Counted from the first letter of the stretch, positions 15,831 to 24,538 are shown. The stretch: 64,000 bases of DNA from Hyphomicrobium_A sp964493785 (GCA_964493785.1 CAZBPM010000004.1:1-64000); one strand, 5' to 3'. Numbers and translations are program-made. The notes: generated by a model not told the origin, from the sequence alone.

Positions 15831-17033
15831 ATGGGTTTCATTGCCGACAGCTTGAACCGTATTCAGCCCTCCGCGACCATTGCGGTCTCGACCAAGGCGA
15901 GGCAACTGAAAGCGGCCGGTCGGGATGTCATCTCGCTATCGGCAGGAGAGCCTGATTTCGACACGCCTGAGAACATCAAGCAGGCGGCGGTCAAAGCACT
16001 CGCCGAGGGGCGTACCAAGTATACCGACGTCGACGGCACGCCCGAGCTCAAGGCTGCGATCGTCCGCAAGTTCAAGCGCGAGAACAACCTCGACTACAAG
16101 CCGAACCAGATCTCGGTCGGGACCGGTGGCAAGCAGGTGCTCTACAACGCGCTGCTGGCGACGCTGAACCCCGGCGATGAAGTGATCATTCCGGCGCCGT
16201 GCTGGGTGTCTTATGCCGACATCGTCATGCTGGCGGACGGCAAGCCGGTGTTCGTCGACACCAAGCCCGAGGACGGCTTCCGGTTGAAGCCGGCGGCTCT
16301 GGAGGCTGCGATCACGCCGAAGACCAAGTGGCTGATCTTCAACTCGCCGTCGAACCCGACGGGCGCCGCCTACTCGAAGGACGAGATCAAGGCGCTGACC
16401 GACGTGCTGCTGCGGCACCCGCACGTGTGGATACTGACCGACGATATCTACGAGCATCTGCTCTACGACGGGCTGACGTTCTACACGATTGCCGAGGTCG
16501 AGCCGGCGCTGTTTGAGCGGACGCTGACGGTCAACGGGCTGTCGAAGGCCTACTGCATGACCGGGTGGCGGCTCGGCTACGCCGGCGGTCCGGTGGTGCT
16601 CATCGACGCGATGCGCAAACTACAGTCGCAGTCGACGTCGAACCCGTCGTCGATCACGCAGGCCGCCGCGGTGGAGGCACTCGATGGTCCGCAGGATTTC
16701 ATTGCGGCCAACAACGCCAAGTTCGTCGAGCGGCGCGATCTCGTCGTGTCGATGCTCAATCAGGCGAGCGGGCTGAAGTGTCCGAAGCCGGAAGGCGCGT
16801 TCTACGTCTATCCGAGCTGTGCCGGGGTGATCGGCAAGACGAGCGCGTCGGGCAAGGTGATCAGCAACGACGAGGACTTCGCGACGGCACTCCTGGAGGA
16901 GGAGGGTGTCGCGGTGGTGCACGGCGCAGCGTTCGCGTCGTCGCCGGCGTTCCGGATCTCCTATGCAACCTCGAAGGATATTCTCGAGGATGCTTGCCGG
17001 CGCATCCAGCGGTTCTGTGGCAACCTGCGGTAA
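15831..17033 (+). CDS. aspC: aspartate aminotransferase (class I, PLP)
   Basis: A 400-residue fold-type I aminotransferase of the 1-gamma aspartate group common in Alphaproteobacteria. SAGEPDFDTP near residue 40, the NSPSNPTGAAYSK block, TDDIYEHLLYDG, and the PLP-binding lysine in NGLSKAYCMTGWRLGY are all present, with the carboxylate-binding Arg in FRISYATS. It interconverts aspartate/2-oxoglutarate and oxaloacetate/glutamate, linking amino-acid and TCA metabolism; many in this group also accept prephenate. ATG 15831 is preferred to the upstream 15765 because the family begins MGFIADSLNRI. A terminator lies at 17168-17189. Confidence 0.93.
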   Translation: MGFIADSLNRIQPSATIAVSTKARQLKAAGRDVISLSAGEPDFDTPENIKQAAVKALAEGRTKYTDVDGTPELKAAIVRKFKRENNLDYKPNQISVGTGGKQVLYNALLATLNPGDEVIIPAPCWVSYADIVMLADGKPVFVDTKPEDGFRLKPAALEAAITPKTKWLIFNSPSNPTGAAYSKDEIKALTDVLLRHPHVWILTDDIYEHLLYDGLTFYTIAEVEPALFERTLTVNGLSKAYCMTGWRLGYAGGPVVLIDAMRKLQSQSTSNPSSITQAAAVEALDGPQDFIAANNAKFVERRDLVVSMLNQASGLKCPKPEGAFYVYPSCAGVIGKTSASGKVISNDEDFATALLEEEGVAVVHGAAFASSPAFRISYATSKDILEDACRRIQRFCGNLR

Positions 17034-17053
17034 GCGGTCGGCGGAGGAGCCGT

Positions 17054-17152
17054 ATGCAACGACAATGCGCTTCGTGCCTCGCGTGGCGCATCGGGCTTGC
17101 AATGAGTATCGCCGCATTGCTGGCGACGCGGCTGGTCGGGACGTGCTTTTGA
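17054..17152 (+). CDS. candidate 32-residue hydrophobic peptide
   Basis: Twenty bases after the aspC stop, GGAGGAG is followed by an ATG and a 32-codon frame ending in TGA. The peptide has an amphipathic start with Cys-x-x-Cys (CASC), then a hydrophobic run (GLAMSIAALLATRLVG). The ribosome-binding site is excellent and the frame ends just before the terminator, so it would fit in the aspC transcript. Short frames like this can arise by chance, and no homologue is known to me. Confidence 0.3.
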   Translation: MQRQCASCLAWRIGLAMSIAALLATRLVGTCF

Positions 17153-17167
17153 CTTAGAAAAGCAAAA

Positions 17168-17189
17168 GGGCGCACTCTAAGGTGCGCCC
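17168..17189. terminator. bidirectional terminator after aspC
   Basis: An eight-bp stem (GGGCGCAC/GTGCGCCC), six-base loop, flanked by AAAA on the left and TTTCTTT on the right. It suits both the plus-strand aspC transcript and the minus-strand gene ending at 17219. Confidence 0.75.
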
Positions 17190-17218
17190 GCGTTTCTTTA
17201 CAGGTCGATCGCTCCAGA

Positions 17219-17440
17219 TCACGCCGCCGCGCGGTGATCCCAATGCTCTGACACCCACTGCAGCCACATGCGACGCATCGAGCGCTGCGTGCTCGCGATG
17301 ACACCGCGCTGAACCGGACGGTGGACGACAAGGGCGGTCGATGGAGCGCGTACCACCTGGGGGCGGGCCTCAGCGATGTCTTCGGCTGCCATGGCATATC
17401 CCGCCGCGTGCGCTGCCGAGATGAGTCTCTTCATACCCAT
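17219..17440 (-). CDS. small basic hypothetical protein
   Basis: A protein of about 73 residues (77 if started at 17452). The start is unsure: the ATG at 17440 has GAGG six bases upstream, and the ATG at 17434 is also possible. The sequence is Ala/Arg/His/Gln-rich with a C-terminal MRRMWLQWVSEHWDH. There is no signal peptide or clear helix. It is framed by a terminator, which supports a real transcript. Function unknown. Confidence 0.45.
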   Translation of the reverse strand: MGMKRLISAAHAAGYAMAAEDIAEARPQVVRAPSTALVVHRPVQRGVIASTQRSMRRMWLQWVSEHWDHRAAA

Positions 17441-17452
17441 GTTACGCCTCAT

Positions 17453-17774
17453 CGTTTGGGCCGCTGCCTCTTGCGGCCGACTGGATCATTCACTCAACGA
17501 ACCAGTTGAATTCATAATGCGGCAAATAGGTTCCCACGCAAAGTAATTTCGATTGTGCTTTGCAGAAGTGGCGGCACGAATTCTTGGTTCTTATGATGCA
17601 CCGCAATATTCGCGTGCGTATGACTTACCTCAACAACTCGTCGAAGTATTTGCACTGAGGACTTGCGCAGCTTTCGTGTCGGCGCGACCATGAATTCAGT
17701 CGCGCTCCTCCATGAGGCGCGAGGCGCGCGACCGCGACGCGGGTGCGTGCGCCTCCAACCATAGGAGGAAGCAG
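17453..17774. other. divergent promoter region
   Basis: About 320 bp, AT-richer than its surroundings (17500-17640), between a small minus-strand gene and the EF-G paralogue. It presumably holds both promoters. The end carries a very good ribosome-binding site (AGGAGGAAGCAG) for the gene at 17775. No other element is recognised. Confidence 0.45.
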
Positions 17775-19841
17775 ATGGCGCAGTCCGAAGTCCTTAAGGC
17801 GGGAGCCAATGGGAGCCCCCGCTCCCGCTGCATCGCGCTTGTCGGACCCTATCTCAGCGGTAAGACCACCCTGCTCGAAGCCATTCTTGCTCGCACCGGT
17901 GCGATACAGCGGGCCGGCGGCGTTGCCGACAAGACGTCGGTCGGGGATGCAAGTCCGGAAGCGCGAGACCACGGCATGAGCGTAGCGCTGAACGTCGCGG
18001 ACGTTTCATTCCTCGGCGACAGCTTCACCTTCGTGGATTGTCCGGGGTCGATAGAGTTTCAGCATGAAGGTTCGGTCGCACTGACGGCTTGCGATGCGGC
18101 CGTGGTTGTCTGCGAAGCCGATGCCCGACGTGTTCCGTCGCTGCAGATCATCCTGAAGCAGCTCGAGGATCGCGGCATTCCGCACTTCCTGTTTCTCAAT
18201 AAGATCGATGAGTCCGAGCTGCCGCTGCGCGAACTCATTCCCGTGCTGCAGCCGGCGAGCAGGCGTCCCCTCGTGCTGCGCCAGATACCGATCTGGGAAA
18301 ACGGCGTTGCGACCGGCTTCATCGACCTCGCCTCCGAGCGCGCGTTCGTCTATCGACCCAACGCGCCGTCAGAGATCATCGAGCTTCCGGCGGAGGTGAG
18401 CGAGCGCGAGAAGGAAGCCCGCTTTCACATGCTCGAGCAGCTTGCCGATCATGACGACGAGCTGATGGAGGAACTTCTCTCCGACATACCGACACCGCGC
18501 GATAAGATTTTCCAGGATCTCACACAAGAGTTTCGCGATGGTCTTATCTGCCCGGTGCTGATTGGCTCGGCGCGCGACGGTCACGGGATTTTCCGGCTGC
18601 TCAAGGCGCTGCGACACGAGGCTCCGACCGTGGAGGTGACGGCGCGGCGGCTGAAGCTGGAGAACGCGAGGTCTGCAGCCTACGTGACGAAGACGCTGCA
18701 CACGGGACATGGCGGGAAGCTGTCCCTCGTCCGCGTTCTCACGGGCGAGTTTGGGGACGGCACCGTCGTCATTGGGCCGAACGGCCGCGATGAGCGCGTG
18801 GCGGGTGCCTTTGCGTTGCGCGGCGAGGAGCCGGTCAAGCGCGGTGGCGCCAGGGCGGGTGAGACGGTCGCACTCGGACGCCTGGAAAGCATCAAAACGG
18901 GCGATACGATCAGCTCAGAAAAGGGTGGTGCTGTGCAGGTGAAGGGGCCTGCGGCGCTGCCTCCGGTGTTCGCGATCGGGCTTGGGCTGAAGGATCGCAA
19001 GGATGAGGTGAAGCTCACGACTGCGCTGGCCAAGCTGCTGGAGGACGATCCGTCGCTGTCGATCGAGACGAACAGCGATACGCATCAACTGCTGCTCCTA
19101 GGGCAAGGCGAGATGCACTTGCGCGTATCGCTGGAGCGGCTCGCGAGAAAATATGGACTTCAGGTCGAGCGGCAGGCGCGACTTATTCCTTACAAGGAGA
19201 CGATACGCGGCGGCACGCAAATTCGCGGCCGACACAAGAAGCAGTCGGGCGGGCACGGGCAATTCGGCGATGTCGTGCTGGAGATCCAGCCGCTGCCGCG
19301 CGGCACCGGCTTTTCGTTTACCGAGAAGATCACCGGGGGCGTCGTGCCGCGGCAGTTCATTCCGTCGGTGGAGATCGGCGTCAAAGATTACCTGCAGCAC
19401 GGCCCGCTTGGATTTCCCGTGGTCGATGTATCGGTGACGCTGCTCGATGGATCGTATCATACGGTCGATTCCTCCGACATGGCCTTCCGGCAAGCTGCGC
19501 GCATCGGCATGTCGGACGGATTGCCGAAGTGCTCGCCGGTCCTGCTCGAACCGGTGATGTCGGTGGCGATTTCCGTGCCGAACGAAGCGACGGCTCGTGT
19601 CAATGCGATCATCTCGCAGCGGCGTGGGCAGATCCTCGGCTTCGACGCGCGGGACGGCTGGAGCGGCTGGGACGTGGTGCAAGCACAGATGCCGGCATCG
19701 GAAATGGAAAATCTGATCGTCGATCTCAGGTCGGCGACGGCGGGCGTCGGCACGTATACTGCGCGCTTCGATCATCTCGCCGAGCTGCAGGGCAGGCTGG
19801 CGGATCAGGTGCTGGCCGCACATCGGCCCGCCGCCGCATAA
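17775..19841 (+). CDS. divergent elongation factor G paralogue (EF-G-like GTPase)
   Basis: A 688-residue protein with the EF-G domain order: G domain, beta-barrel, and the C-terminal domains with RGGTQIRGRHKKQSGGHGQF and GVVPRQFIPSVEIGVKD. The GTPase motifs are altered. The P-loop is GPYLSGKT (24-31) instead of GHVDAGKT. G3 reads DCPGS (88-92) where translation factors have DTPGH, so the histidine needed for ribosome-stimulated hydrolysis is a serine. G4 NKID (142-145) is intact. This is not the main translocase. Paralogues of this type are widespread in Hyphomicrobiales with undefined roles. ATG 17775 follows AGGAGGAAGCAG. Confidence 0.85.
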   Translation: MAQSEVLKAGANGSPRSRCIALVGPYLSGKTTLLEAILARTGAIQRAGGVADKTSVGDASPEARDHGMSVALNVADVSFLGDSFTFVDCPGSIEFQHEGSVALTACDAAVVVCEADARRVPSLQIILKQLEDRGIPHFLFLNKIDESELPLRELIPVLQPASRRPLVLRQIPIWENGVATGFIDLASERAFVYRPNAPSEIIELPAEVSEREKEARFHMLEQLADHDDELMEELLSDIPTPRDKIFQDLTQEFRDGLICPVLIGSARDGHGIFRLLKALRHEAPTVEVTARRLKLENARSAAYVTKTLHTGHGGKLSLVRVLTGEFGDGTVVIGPNGRDERVAGAFALRGEEPVKRGGARAGETVALGRLESIKTGDTISSEKGGAVQVKGPAALPPVFAIGLGLKDRKDEVKLTTALAKLLEDDPSLSIETNSDTHQLLLLGQGEMHLRVSLERLARKYGLQVERQARLIPYKETIRGGTQIRGRHKKQSGGHGQFGDVVLEIQPLPRGTGFSFTEKITGGVVPRQFIPSVEIGVKDYLQHGPLGFPVVDVSVTLLDGSYHTVDSSDMAFRQAARIGMSDGLPKCSPVLLEPVMSVAISVPNEATARVNAIISQRRGQILGFDARDGWSGWDVVQAQMPASEMENLIVDLRSATAGVGTYTARFDHLAELQGRLADQVLAAHRPAAA

Positions 19842-19939
19842 CCTGCCTGCGCCCAACTCACGCGCCGGCGGCGAACCAGCTGCCGGCGTTTGCGTGCTAT
19901 GATTGGGCAGATGTCTGGACTTGGACTTAGGGAGGGGGC

Positions 19940-20332
19940 GTGCATCCTTATATTTGGATCGCCGTCGGCGGCGCACTAGGCAGCGTGGCGCGGTACTGGA
20001 TGACCGGTGTCGCCGCGCGGCTGTTCGGCGAGACGTTTCCGTGGGGGACGCTGCTCATCAACATTCTGGGATCGTTCGTCATCGGGTTTTTCGTCGCCCT
20101 GACCAGTCCAGAAGGCGGCAGGTACGTGGTCGATCCGAACATGCGGGCGTTCGTGACTGTCGGCATCTGCGGCGGCTTTACGACATTCTCGGCCTTCAGC
20201 CTGCAGACATTGGTGCTGATGCAAGAGGGCGAGTGGCTGCATGCGGGCGGCTATGTGGTCGGGTCGGTGATGCTGTGCCTCGTGGCCGTGTGGCTCGGCT
20301 ACATTCTCGCAACCCAGCTCAGCACTTTGTAA
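19940..20332 (+). CDS. crcB: fluoride channel CrcB/Fluc
   Basis: A 130-residue protein with four TM helices and all Fluc signatures: GGALGSVARYW at the N-terminus, NILGSFVIGF, and GFTTFSAFSLQT with the fluoride-coordinating Phe and Thr/Ser residues. Fluc proteins form dual-topology dimers that expel fluoride from the cytoplasm. The start is GTG 19940 after GGGAGGGGGC. I looked for a fluoride riboswitch in the 98-bp spacer upstream and saw none, so expression may be constitutive. The carotenoid oxygenase follows 29 bp later. Confidence 0.93.
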   Translation: MHPYIWIAVGGALGSVARYWMTGVAARLFGETFPWGTLLINILGSFVIGFFVALTSPEGGRYVVDPNMRAFVTVGICGGFTTFSAFSLQTLVLMQEGEWLHAGGYVVGSVMLCLVAVWLGYILATQLSTL

Positions 20333-20361
20333 TCCGGTTCTTGAGGCTTCGTTTGCGGGTT

Positions 20362-21822
20362 ATGGCGCAAAACAGGCTGATGACGGGATCAGATCGGACA
20401 TCCTACGCGGTCGGCTTCGCCGATCTCGACACTGAGGCAGGTCCTGCGATCCTGCCCGTGCGAGGTAAATTTCCGGCATGGCTGCGCGGCAGCCTGCTGC
20501 GGACGGGACCGGCGAAATTCGATGTGGGCTCCACGACGGTCAACCACTGGTTCGACGGGCTGGCGATGCTGCACAGGTTCAGCTTCGCGGATGGCGAGGT
20601 CGTGTACGCAAACCGCTTCCTTCAGTCGGAATCATACCGCGAGGCAGCGGCGAAAGGTGCGCTCGCGCGGGGCGAGTTCGCGACTGATCCATGCCGGACG
20701 CTGTTCCAGCGCGTGGCCGCAGTTTTTTCGCCGCACCTCACAGACAACTGCAACGTCAACGTCGATTGCTTCGGCGGAGAGATCGTCGCGCTGACCGAAA
20801 CTACGCTGCCGGTGCGTTTCGATGCGGAGACGCTGGAGACGTTGGGGCACTTCGCTGGGAGTGCCGAGGTGGGCGGGATGGTGTCGATGGCGCATCCGCA
20901 CCACGATGCGGCGCGTGGGTGTCGTTACAGCTACGTCGTCGACCTGGGCAGGCATTCGAAATACCGGCTGTTTTCCATTCCGGACGACGGGTCGCCCGAG
21001 CGGGTCGTGGCGGAGATGGCAGTCGACAAGCCGTCTTATATGCACTCGTTCGCGATGACGGAGCGGTATCTCGTGCTGACGGAGTTTCCGCTCGTCGTCG
21101 ATCCGCTGCGGCTGATGTTGGCCGCTGAGCCGTTCATCCGGAATTACAGGTGGGCCCCGGAGCGGGGCCTCAAGATTCACGTCTTCGACAAGGACACCGG
21201 CGATCTGGTGGTAAGCCACAGCTCGCAGGCGGCGTTTGCGTTTCACCACGTGAATGCATTCGAGGACGGGGACGATATCGTCATCGATGTCATCGCCTAT
21301 GACGATGCCGCCATCATCGACCAGCTGTACCTTGCCCGACTGCGTAACGGTGACACGGTGGGCGCAACGGGGCGCCTGACGCGTTACTGGGTGCCGCTGC
21401 TCGCCGATGCCCCCGTCGATGGCATGGTGGTGGCCGACGAGATGCTCGAGTTGCCGCGTATCGACTACGATCGGTGTGCAGGGCGACCTTATCGATATGT
21501 CTGGGGGACGGGCAGAAGCGCCAACGGCGCCTTTCTCGATACGATCGTGCGCGTCGATGTCAGCACGGGAGAGACGAGCAGGTGGGCGGCTGATGGCTGC
21601 TATCCGGGCGAACCTGTGTTCGTTGGAAAGCCGGAGAGTGCCGTCGAGGGCGACGGGGTGCTTTTATCGATCGTGCTCGATGCGGCTCGTGGCGTTTCCT
21701 TTCTGCTCGTCCTCGATGCTCAGACCCTGGGCGAAATAGCCCGCGCCGAATGTCCTCACCACATCCCATTCGGCTTCCACGGGAGCTTCTTCCCTGCCAC
21801 GTCGCCGGCTGCGGCGTCTTAG
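20362..21822 (+). CDS. carotenoid cleavage oxygenase (RPE65/CCD family)
   Basis: A 486-residue member of the carotenoid oxygenase family. These Fe(II) enzymes split carotenoid or apocarotenoid (sometimes stilbene) double bonds with O2. The four iron-binding histidines are visible: MAHPH (H178), SYMHSF (H228), FAFHHVNAFE (H295 or H296) and GFHGSFFP (H473). NHWFDGLAMLHRF near residue 65 is also typical. No signal peptide. ATG 20362 was chosen; the frame stays open upstream through crcB but has no credible start. The substrate is unknown, and no carotenoid biosynthesis gene is seen except idi about 42 kb away. Confidence 0.9.
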   Translation: MAQNRLMTGSDRTSYAVGFADLDTEAGPAILPVRGKFPAWLRGSLLRTGPAKFDVGSTTVNHWFDGLAMLHRFSFADGEVVYANRFLQSESYREAAAKGALARGEFATDPCRTLFQRVAAVFSPHLTDNCNVNVDCFGGEIVALTETTLPVRFDAETLETLGHFAGSAEVGGMVSMAHPHHDAARGCRYSYVVDLGRHSKYRLFSIPDDGSPERVVAEMAVDKPSYMHSFAMTERYLVLTEFPLVVDPLRLMLAAEPFIRNYRWAPERGLKIHVFDKDTGDLVVSHSSQAAFAFHHVNAFEDGDDIVIDVIAYDDAAIIDQLYLARLRNGDTVGATGRLTRYWVPLLADAPVDGMVVADEMLELPRIDYDRCAGRPYRYVWGTGRSANGAFLDTIVRVDVSTGETSRWAADGCYPGEPVFVGKPESAVEGDGVLLSIVLDAARGVSFLLVLDAQTLGEIARAECPHHIPFGFHGSFFPATSPAAAS

Positions 21823-21901
21823 CGCGTTGGGCGTTGACACGTTGTCGTCGCGCGGGGCGAATAGCGTTCATCTGGGAATTGCCAAAGGGATGGAGACGGG
21901 A

Positions 21902-22867
21902 ATGCATATCGCGCGAGGTATCGGTGCCGCGGCGCTGGGCTTGATGGTCATGGGAGCGCCGGCATTCGGCGAGGAGGCTCAGCCCGAGCAGCTCATCGAC
22001 GCGTTGAACAAGGTATTTGGCTCGCACGCGAAGATGCGGGCGGCGCATACCAAAGGAATTTGCGTCAAAGGGAATTTCACTCCGACGCCCGAGGCAGCAA
22101 GTCTCAGCAAGGCACCGCAATTCTCAGCCCCCGTGCCGCTCATCGGGCGCTTCTCGCTCGGCGGCGGCAATCCGGCTGCGTCCGATAGCCAGAAGGACAA
22201 CGTGCGCGGCATCGCCATGCACTTCCAGCTGCCGGATGGAAGTAACAGCGATCTCCTGCTGATCTCGGCGCCGATCTTTGCGGTCAAGACGCCAGAGGAT
22301 TTCGTTGCGCTGCTGACGGCGGTCGCAAGCAAGGACAAAGACAAGATCGGCGCCTATTTCAGTGCGCATCCGGAATCGACCAAGCAGGGAGCGTGGCTCA
22401 ACGCTCGGGAAACGCCGGCGAGCTACGCCACTGCCGATTATTTCGGCGTGCACACGTTCTATCTCACGAATGCCAAGGGCGAACGGCAGGCAGTGAAATG
22501 GAAGGCTGAGCCGGTGGGCGGGTTCGTCGGCCTGAGCGACAAGGACGCCGAAGCCAAAGGCACCGATTTCTACGCCAAGGAGCTCGACGAGCAGTTCGCG
22601 AAGGGGTCGGTGTCTTTCAATCTGTTCGCGGTGCTCGGTCAGCCTGGTGACCAGGACGATGATCCGACGGCCGAGTGGCCGGCAGATCGCAAGAGCGTAA
22701 AGGTGGGTACGTTCTCGTTCAGCGGTCTCGAGCCAGCCGCAAGCTGCGATGCCGGCATCTTCGATCCGAATGTGCTTGCCGATGGGATCGAGCCGTCCGC
22801 AAACGACAAGATCCTGCCGATGCGGTCGCAGGACTACGCCGTCTCGTTCGGGCGGCGCAGCGAGTAG
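21902..22867 (+). CDS. exported catalase-related haem peroxidase (SrpA-like)
   Basis: A 321-residue protein with a signal peptide (MHIARGIGAAALGLMVMGAPAFG). The catalase-like core keeps the distal His in RAAHTKGICVKGNF (H49) and the R-x-x-x-Y proximal ligand in MRSQDYAVSFGRR (R308, Y312). At about 300 residues it fits the small catalase-related peroxidases such as SrpA, not full catalases. It is expected to consume peroxide in the periplasm. ATG 21902 is chosen since GGAG lies six bases upstream and the signal peptide starts here. A strong hairpin follows its stop. Confidence 0.88.
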   Translation: MHIARGIGAAALGLMVMGAPAFGEEAQPEQLIDALNKVFGSHAKMRAAHTKGICVKGNFTPTPEAASLSKAPQFSAPVPLIGRFSLGGGNPAASDSQKDNVRGIAMHFQLPDGSNSDLLLISAPIFAVKTPEDFVALLTAVASKDKDKIGAYFSAHPESTKQGAWLNARETPASYATADYFGVHTFYLTNAKGERQAVKWKAEPVGGFVGLSDKDAEAKGTDFYAKELDEQFAKGSVSFNLFAVLGQPGDQDDDPTAEWPADRKSVKVGTFSFSGLEPAASCDAGIFDPNVLADGIEPSANDKILPMRSQDYAVSFGRRSE

Positions 22868-22877
22868 CGGAAACGAA

Positions 22878-22909
22878 ATCCGGCGGCTCGCTTTCGCGGG
22901 CCGCCGGAT
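22878..22909. terminator. strong bidirectional hairpin
   Basis: A 14-bp stem with one G-U pair (ATCCGGCGGCTCGC with its partner) and a four-base loop, between the convergent catalase-like gene and msrA. On the minus strand it is followed by TTCGTTT. Confidence 0.8.
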
Positions 22910-22931
22910 GATTACGATTGGCGGTCTTCAA

Positions 22932-23582
22932 TCAGTGTGTCGCGGGATCGGCCTCCGCGCCCCAGATCTCCTTGAGGCGTGCATCGCGTCGGCAACCGAT
23001 GCGATAGCGCTTGTAGTGGGCCTCGTTGGTCGCGTGAAAGTTCTGATGGTAGTCCTCGGCAGCGGTGAAGGCGCCGGCGTCAGCGATTTCGACGGCTACA
23101 GGCGATGAGAAGCGATGACTTGCGTTCAGCGCTTCCTTGCTTTGGGATGCGATGCTTTTCTGAGCCGGAGTGTGCGCGAATATCATCGGACGATATTCGT
23201 CTCCGCGATCGCAGAACTGCCCGCCCGCATCGAGCAGGTCGACGTGGTGCCAATAATAGTCGACGAGCTTGTCGTAGCTGACGACCTTCGGGTCGAATGT
23301 CACCTGCACGCTCTCGGCGTGCCCGGTGTTGCCCATCGACACTTGGGCGTAGGTCGGCTTCTCGGTGTGGCCACCCATGAAACCGGAGATCGTCTCTTTG
23401 ACGCCCGGGACCTTGTCGAAAGCATATTCCATCGACCAGAAGCAGCCGCCGGCAAATGTTGCGACCTCGAGCCCCTCCGTTAGGACCGGCTTCGGCGGTT
23501 CGCTGCGCGAGGGATGCGCGAGCGTAAAGGCGCCGGCTGCAAGGCCGACGGCAAGTGCTGCTGCTATTGTGATGCTGCGCAT
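22932..23582 (-). CDS. msrA: peptide methionine-S-sulfoxide reductase, exported
   Basis: A 216-residue MsrA. The catalytic Cys is in GGCFWSMEYAF (C47), and GNTGHAESVQVTFDP, YYWHHVD and the closing EDYHQNFHAT are family blocks. It reduces the S-epimer of methionine sulfoxide in proteins. The first ~25 residues form a signal peptide (TIAAALAVGLAAGAFTLA), so it acts outside the cytoplasm. Together with the Tat-exported MsrB 440 bp upstream and the exported catalase-like protein convergent to it, this forms an extracytoplasmic oxidative-repair group. Confidence 0.95.
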   Translation of the reverse strand: MRSITIAAALAVGLAAGAFTLAHPSRSEPPKPVLTEGLEVATFAGGCFWSMEYAFDKVPGVKETISGFMGGHTEKPTYAQVSMGNTGHAESVQVTFDPKVVSYDKLVDYYWHHVDLLDAGGQFCDRGDEYRPMIFAHTPAQKSIASQSKEALNASHRFSSPVAVEIADAGAFTAAEDYHQNFHATNEAHYKRYRIGCRRDARLKEIWGAEADPATH

Positions 23583-23593
23583 GGGGGGCTCCT

Positions 23594-23998
23594 TTATCTG
23601 GCCTCGACGTAGTGGAACGCCGCGCCGATCGCGACGAGCGCCAGGCCGATCCAGATGGCGATGATGACGATGGCTGCGCCGCGGCTACCGGGCAGGCGCG
23701 CGTCGGTTGCCGTTGCGCGATGCTCGGCGAGGACCGCCGGCGGGATGAGCCGCACGGCGAGCAGGATGCCGAGCGGGACGAGGATGATGTCGTCGAGGTA
23801 TCCGAGGACGGGGATGAAGTCCGGGATCAGGTCGATCGGCGAGAGCGCGTATGCAGCCACCGCGAGCGCGACGGCCTTGGCATACCAGGGCACGCGCGGA
23901 TCGCGGGCGGACAGGTAGAGCGCGTGAACGTCACGCTTGATGCTCCGGGCCCACCGGCGCAGCCGCCCCATGACAGAGAGATCATCTACGGCAGTCAT
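23594..23998 (-). CDS. YkvA-type DUF1232 membrane protein
   Basis: A 134-residue protein with the DUF1232 signature YALSPIDLIPDFIPVLGYLDD, split here as SPIDLIPDFIPVLGYLDD. There is a hydrophobic helix before it and a C-terminal TM helix (IVIIAIWIGLALVAIG). DUF1232 proteins are small and membrane-associated, with no defined biochemical role. It lies 12 bp upstream of msrA on the same strand and 22 bp downstream of msrB, so the three genes look like one operon. Confidence 0.85.
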   Translation of the reverse strand: MTAVDDLSVMGRLRRWARSIKRDVHALYLSARDPRVPWYAKAVALAVAAYALSPIDLIPDFIPVLGYLDDIILVPLGILLAVRLIPPAVLAEHRATATDARLPGSRGAAIVIIAIWIGLALVAIGAAFHYVEAR

Positions 23999-24019
23999 GG
24001 GGCCTTGTGCTCCGCTTGC

Positions 24020-24538
24020 TTAGCTGCCGGCCTTGGGCACGAATTTCAGCGCAACTCCGTTCATGCAGTAGCGCAGGCCGGTCGGTGGGGGGCCGTCTTC
24101 GAAGACGTGGCCGAGATGACCGCCGCAGCGGCGGCAGTGGACTTCGACGCGTGTCATGAAGAAGCTCTTATCGGTGGTGTTGCCGATCGCGTTGTCGAGC
24201 GGCTGGTAGAAGCTGGGCCAGCCGGTGCCGCTGTTGAACTTGGTCGCGGAGGAGAACAGCGGCAGGTCGCATCCGGCGCATTCGTAGATGCCTTCGGCGT
24301 ACGTTTTGTCGAGGGGGCTCGAGCCCGCGTGCTCGGTGCCATGCTCGCGCAGCACGTAGTATTGAGGGCCGGTCAGGACGCGGCGCCATTCGTCAGGGGT
24401 CTTGGTAACCTCGAAGACGGTTTTCGTTGTTGTTGTCATTGTCTCCTCGTTGGCATGAGCGCTCGTGGCCCTCATTCCTCCGGCGGCTGTTGCGGCAAAA
24501 CCAAGTCCGGCTAAGCCGAAGGACCGACGTGTCAGCAT
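24020..24538 (-). CDS. msrB: peptide methionine-R-sulfoxide reductase, Tat-exported
   Basis: A 172-residue MsrB. The N-terminus MLTRRSFGLAGLGFAATAAG carries a twin-arginine motif (TRRSFG), so it is exported folded by Tat. The zinc-binding cysteines are in CAGC (C87, C90) and CRRC (C135, C138), and the catalytic Cys is in RYCMNGVAL (C158). It reduces the R-epimer of methionine sulfoxide, complementing MsrA. ATG 24538 has GGGAGG seven bases upstream, which decides the start over 24607. It is first in the probable operon msrB-DUF1232-msrA. Confidence 0.94.
   Translation of the reverse strand: MLTRRSFGLAGLGFAATAAGGMRATSAHANEETMTTTTKTVFEVTKTPDEWRRVLTGPQYYVLREHGTEHAGSSPLDKTYAEGIYECAGCDLPLFSSATKFNSGTGWPSFYQPLDNAIGNTTDKSFFMTRVEVHCRRCGGHLGHVFEDGPPPTGLRYCMNGVALKFVPKAGS

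Noticed and set aside
19842..19939. Fluoride riboswitch before crcB
   Set aside because: No GGCGATGG-type core or matching pseudoknot can be traced in the 98 bp.
19903..20361. N-terminal extension of the carotenoid oxygenase through crcB
   Set aside because: The frame is open, but its translation is a shadow of crcB; the family N-terminus begins at 20362.
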